In this document: piece after piece, positions 61,304-64,000 of the stretch | Layout: each line of letters opens with the position of its first letter | Numbering within the stretch: the first letter of the stretch is position 1 | Origin: Stieleria mannarensis | Lineage (GTDB): Bacteria > Planctomycetota > Planctomycetia > Pirellulales > Pirellulaceae | Direction: 5' to 3' | NCBI RefSeq assembly: GCF_014154935.1 | Contig: NZ_JACEHH010000002.1 | Span: 248,001-312,000 of the forward strand | DNA length: 64,000 bases | Notes under the pieces: model-generated | Databases searched by the model: none | Seen by the model: the letters and a program-made list of their open reading frames with translations, nothing else | What the model was told of the DNA's origin: nothing | Program-made: the position numbers and the translations under genes

Positions 61304-61531
61304 ATGAAACCAAGAATGAACGGACCATGCCCCAAGTGCCACACAGGCACCATGAAGCAGTACAAGACGCGATCGGAGCACCATTGGCGTCTGAGGTATC
61401 TCAAGTGCGACCAGTGCGGGCACAACGGACGAGAGCGTCTACGTGCGGTGATTCGCGACGGGAAGAAAATTTTTGTACCCCCGAGCGAGGCCAAGCCAGA
61501 AGAACTCTACAGCCGATGGGGCAAACTGTGA
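61304..61531 (+). CDS. Small zinc-ribbon protein
   Basis: 75 residues (ATG 61304, GGAG upstream). C-P-K-C near residue 9 and C-D-Q-C near 36, spaced like a C4 zinc ribbon, with a basic middle and a C-terminus ending in ..YSRWGKL. Similar small ribbons occur in phage transcription or packaging regulators. A second protein of the same kind follows with a GTGA overlap. Confidence 0.7.
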   Translation: MKPRMNGPCPKCHTGTMKQYKTRSEHHWRLRYLKCDQCGHNGRERLRAVIRDGKKIFVPPSEAKPEELYSRWGKL

Positions 61532-61803
61532 GATCCGGCGACCAGTGCCCCCAGTGCGGTGGCGTCGTGAGGGTGAGCAATACGCTGACCAGCGGCAGCC
61601 TACGCCGGCAGTATTTGAAATGCTCCGCGGAGTGTGGATTCACGGCCAAGGATTCGTTTCGCGTCGACCAGGACGGGAAGCGAATCACCGAGTTTGACCG
61701 CCTGACCGCATCGATCGAGCGACTGACGCGGGAAAACGAACAGATGGCCGACCGGATGGAGCATTTAGAAACGTTGGTCCAAAGTCTTTTAGCAGATCCT
61801 TAG
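61528..61803 (+). CDS. Zinc-ribbon protein with C-terminal coiled coil
   Basis: 91 residues from GTG 61528 (GTGA overlap with the previous stop). C-P-Q-C near residue 7 and a CSAEC-type pair near 32 form a ribbon like that of phage/transcription-factor or topoisomerase C4 domains; residues 55-90 are a coiled coil (IERLTRENEQMADRMEHLETLVQSLL). Together with 61304-61531 it forms a tandem pair before the capsid gene. Confidence 0.7.
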   Translation: MRSGDQCPQCGGVVRVSNTLTSGSLRRQYLKCSAECGFTAKDSFRVDQDGKRITEFDRLTASIERLTRENEQMADRMEHLETLVQSLLADP

Positions 61804-61832
61804 CAGACGTGCTAAACGCGATGACTTTTTTT
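61800..61832 (+). terminator. Possible terminator before the capsid gene
   Basis: TTAGCA-GACG-TGCTAA stem (61800-61815) with a run of seven T (61826-61832) ten bases further. The stem is short and the T-run is displaced, so this is weak; it could separate early from late transcription. Confidence 0.4.
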
Positions 61833-61896
61833 CGCTGGACCCGTGCAACAATGCCGGCACAGCGATTCACTTCCCCACGACAACGGACCCGAACGA

Positions 61897-62919
61897 ATGA
61901 CGATCACACGAGAAAGAATCAAGGCTTTCCGCAAGGAATACGGGATGATGGTCCCCAAGAAAGTCAAGGACGAATCACCACTTGGCATTTTGGCGGCACT
62001 TCGGGCCAACACGCAGCACGCCCCGGCCAACTCGTTCGAAGTGTTGATTCAAGAATCGGTCACGCAAGCGGTCATTCACCAATCGTCAAACGTGAGCGTT
62101 GTTCGGCGATTCGGCAACGTGCAGCAGATCAGCGCGACCACAAATAACTATCCCTATCTCAAGAGTCGGACGCCCACGGTTGGCCACTATCCGAGGCTCT
62201 CCAGCTCCACCATCGCTGACAGCGACTTCGAGATGGGCTCGGCGATGATGGAAGCGAGCAAGCGGACGTGCAACGCGAAGATGAGCACCGAGCTTTTCGA
62301 AGATGGGTTAGACGTTGTGTCAGCGATCGCCACCCAATTCGGCGCGGCACTCGGCAAGGAAACAGACCGGATCGCGTTTAGCGGCGATGAATCGCAATCT
62401 GACGGATACGTCCAGGGCATCACCAATGCTTTGCGAGCGTCCAGTCTGCACACCGCGGCGACCGGGAACACATCGGTGACGACACTGGACGTCGACGACT
62501 TCGTTGACACGATGGAGAAACTGCCGGAGTTTGCCGACAGCGACAAGCCCCGCTGGTTCATGTCGCGATCGGCCTACGCCAAAAGCGTCTTGCGTCTGGC
62601 TGGGGCATCCGCACTGACGCAGCCGGTGCCCGACGATGCCGATGGTGTTCTGTTGAATCACAAGGTCCACTTCGTTCCCGGTATGGCTGACAAGGACGCA
62701 GCCGCCGGGAGCGTGGTCGCGGTGTTCGGACACTTGGCCCTTGGGACCATCCTTGGCGATCAAGGCCCGCTGAAATGGCAAAGCGTCGAATTGTTCGACA
62801 CCGACCAGGTGGTCATGAAGCTGCGGAAGTTTGACGATTTCGTGTGTTGGGACCGCGGGACCGATGAAGCGACCGACCCGGCGGGTTCACTGGTCGGACT
62901 CAAATTGGCGGAGTCTTGA
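61897..62919 (+). CDS. HK97-fold major capsid protein
   Basis: 340 residues from ATG 61897. The A-domain and axial parts are recognisable: NVSVVRRFGNVQQIS near 60, FEMGSAMMEASKRTCNAKMSTELFEDG near 108 (E-loop and P-domain), ATQFGAALGKETDRIAFSG near 140, and VFGHLALGTILGDQGPLKWQSVELFDTDQVVMKLRKFDDF near 280-325. The N-terminal part before residue 45 is short, so there is no long scaffolding delta domain as in HK97 gp5; the neighbouring protease may cut elsewhere. It builds the icosahedral shell. The N-terminal length and the position before the protease are unusual. Confidence 0.87.
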   Translation: MTITRERIKAFRKEYGMMVPKKVKDESPLGILAALRANTQHAPANSFEVLIQESVTQAVIHQSSNVSVVRRFGNVQQISATTNNYPYLKSRTPTVGHYPRLSSSTIADSDFEMGSAMMEASKRTCNAKMSTELFEDGLDVVSAIATQFGAALGKETDRIAFSGDESQSDGYVQGITNALRASSLHTAATGNTSVTTLDVDDFVDTMEKLPEFADSDKPRWFMSRSAYAKSVLRLAGASALTQPVPDDADGVLLNHKVHFVPGMADKDAAAGSVVAVFGHLALGTILGDQGPLKWQSVELFDTDQVVMKLRKFDDFVCWDRGTDEATDPAGSLVGLKLAES

Positions 62920-62922
62920 TTC

Positions 62923-63711
62923 ATGCGAGCGAAACGATTTTTAAACCTTGCTGGGGCACCTCCTGCGGTACGTAACGGCCGCAAGAGCAAACTGCCGATC
63001 AAGTTGTCGAACAACGCCGACGGAGCGGAGATCCACCTTTACGAGACGATCGGAGAGGATTTCTATGGCGACGGCGTGTCCGCGATGACCGTGAAGGAGT
63101 TTCTAAGGGACAACCAGGGCCGACCTGTTAGCGTGCGGATCAACTCATTCGGCGGCGACGTCTACGATGGCGTGACGATCTACAACAGCCTGTTGTCGCA
63201 CACCGGCCGGGTCACGGTCACGATTGACGGCATCGCGTTCAGCGCCGCGTCGTTCATCGCGATGGCAGGCGATCACGTCCGAATGTATCCCACGTCAGAC
63301 ATCGGGATTCACCGGGCCAGCGTCATAACGTGGGGCAATCAGCGAGAGCATCAATCGGCTATCGACTGGTTAAATACCATTGATGAGCACCTGATTGACA
63401 TTTACCAGGATCGCACAGGCCGGAAGCGGAACGAGATCGAGAAATGGCTTGACGGCGTGTCTGATGGCACCGTGTTCCCAGCTACCGAGGCCAAGCGGCT
63501 CGGATTCGTGGATGAGGTTATCGACACTGGCAGGGCAGGCAACCGCGGGAACAGTCGATCACGGTCATCGAGCACCCAGGCGGCCCGCAACCGTTTGAAG
63601 ATGGCCGGGCTGAGAGCAAAGCAGAAATCCGGCAAGCGATCGCAACAGACGACCACCCCGTCTGCACGTCGACGACTGGAAGAGATCAAGCGTAGGATCG
63701 AACGACGATAA
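62923..63711 (+). CDS. ClpP-like (S14) prohead protease
   Basis: 262 residues from ATG 62923, 3 bp after the capsid stop. The serine protease triad region is seen: NSFGGDVYDGVTIYNSLL near 70, nucleophile Ser in GIAFSAASFIAMAGD near 105, His in TSDIGIHRASVI near 128 and Asp-type residues further on (DGVSDGTVFPATEAKRLGFVDEVID). ClpP-like prohead proteases cleave scaffold and capsid N-termini. The last 55 residues are basic and low complexity (RSRSSSTQAARNRLK...RRRLEEIKRRIERR), likely a DNA- or capsid-contacting tail. Confidence 0.85.
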   Translation: MRAKRFLNLAGAPPAVRNGRKSKLPIKLSNNADGAEIHLYETIGEDFYGDGVSAMTVKEFLRDNQGRPVSVRINSFGGDVYDGVTIYNSLLSHTGRVTVTIDGIAFSAASFIAMAGDHVRMYPTSDIGIHRASVITWGNQREHQSAIDWLNTIDEHLIDIYQDRTGRKRNEIEKWLDGVSDGTVFPATEAKRLGFVDEVIDTGRAGNRGNSRSRSSSTQAARNRLKMAGLRAKQKSGKRSQQTTTPSARRRLEEIKRRIERR

Positions 63712-64000
63712 TGCGACCCAAGCCCATACCGATGGACCAATTACCCCCAGCACGGCGACGCCTTACTCCTGCCGGTGGCGTCGTGCTGGGGTTCATCATA
63801 GCCCGTCCCTCCTGCGTGTTGCCGGCTACCGTGGCAACCCATAGGGGGGGGCGGGTTTTTTCTGCACGCCCGCATCAGCACGACCTACCGCTCCCGGATC
63901 TAACTGCGCGTGCTTCGAAATGAGTTTTTGTACCCCCGCGATGCCGGCCCGCAAAACACGGGGAAAACGCCCCTGAAACCTCGCCAGATCGCGCCAAATC
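63712..64000. other. Intergenic end of the window
   Basis: A reading frame begins with ATG 63711 in the protease stop (TAATG) and runs to 63923, but it lacks recognisable features and crosses a hairpin, so no gene is called. Content: hairpin 63745-63791 and a run of eight G followed by CGGGTTTTTT (63843-63860). Confidence 0.5.
63745..63791. terminator. Long stem-loop after the protease gene
   Basis: CCCCAGCACGGCGACGCC pairs with GGCGTCGTGCTGGGG across a 14-nt loop; 15 pairs with a three-base bulge. It lies 34 bp after the protease stop. It could end the transcript or mark DNA for packaging. Confidence 0.5.

Larger units (their letters stand above)
53801..64000 (+). mobile_element. Integrated element at tRNA-Arg (prophage or phage satellite), right end outside window
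   Basis: From the tRNA onward all genes are on the plus strand and overlap by ATGA/GTGA-type junctions, with clear Shine-Dalgarno sites that the chromosomal genes often lack. Order: tyrosine integrase, HTH proteins, serine-recombinase-like protein, primase, DnaB-like helicase, winged-helix protein, iterons, small zinc-ribbon proteins, HK97-fold capsid, ClpP-like protease. No large terminase, portal, tail, lysis or repressor gene is seen up to 64000. The left end is taken as the tRNA boundary; an attachment repeat cannot be shown because the other end is not in the window. Confidence 0.85.

Noticed and set aside
63711-63923. Small gene starting in the protease stop (TAATG)
   Set aside because: Overlap start is attractive, but the peptide has no features and the frame runs through a strong hairpin and a G-run.

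Overview
The window looks like a chromosome segment of a planctomycete of the Pirellulales / Rhodopirellula type. The evidence is the planctomycete N-terminal motif ([22 protein letters not shown]) on two surface proteins, a secreted sulfatase, a Hanks kinase with an unusual topology, many hairpin-forming intergenic repeats, and weak or absent Shine-Dalgarno sites on many chromosomal genes. Species is not resolvable from the sequence alone.

Positions 1-21908 (all minus strand) form a long, tightly packed surface-polysaccharide cluster. It holds at least ten glycosyltransferases, two FkbM-type methyltransferases, two hexapeptide acyltransferases, one membrane acyltransferase, a Wzm/Wzt-type ABC exporter whose ATPase carries a C-terminal sugar-recognition-like domain, an O-antigen ligase/polymerase-like membrane protein with a helical-repeat tail, and three sugar-nucleotide enzymes (WecB, Gmd and a UDP-glucuronate-4-epimerase-like SDR). 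Genes overlap or nearly abut, so one or a few transcripts reading towards position 1 are likely. The first gene runs off the window.

Positions 22417-44426 are mixed chromosomal genes: a Bax-inhibitor-1 protein, a Lon-N-domain protein, a DksA/TraR zinc-finger protein, a beta-helix surface protein broken by an in-frame TAG, a 1701-aa multidomain surface protein (metzincin motif, SdrD-like, GEVED, cadherin-like, cohesin-like and dockerin modules), a DUF6580-like membrane protein, a secreted MsrB, an orphan ABC ATPase, a LuxC/LuxE-sized aldehyde dehydrogenase plus acyl-activating enzyme pair, a Tat-exported Gfo/Idh/MocA oxidoreductase and a sensor Ser/Thr kinase.

Positions 44429-53560 contain a cellulose-synthase-like GT2 with a GH26-like hydrolase, a sulfatase, an alpha/beta hydrolase and a DcaP-like porin. 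They are separated by intergenic DNA dense in at least three families of imperfect palindromes.

Positions 53727-64000: a tRNA-Arg(UCU) on the minus strand is followed directly by an integrated element, all plus strand with ATGA/GTGA-type overlaps: tyrosine integrase, HTH proteins, a serine-recombinase-like protein, a split PrimPol/DnaB-like replication module, 22-bp iterons, small zinc-ribbon proteins, an HK97-fold capsid protein and a ClpP-like prohead protease. No terminase, portal or tail gene is visible before the window ends. It is either the left part of a prophage or a capsid-encoding phage satellite, and it is the best candidate here for an undescribed system.
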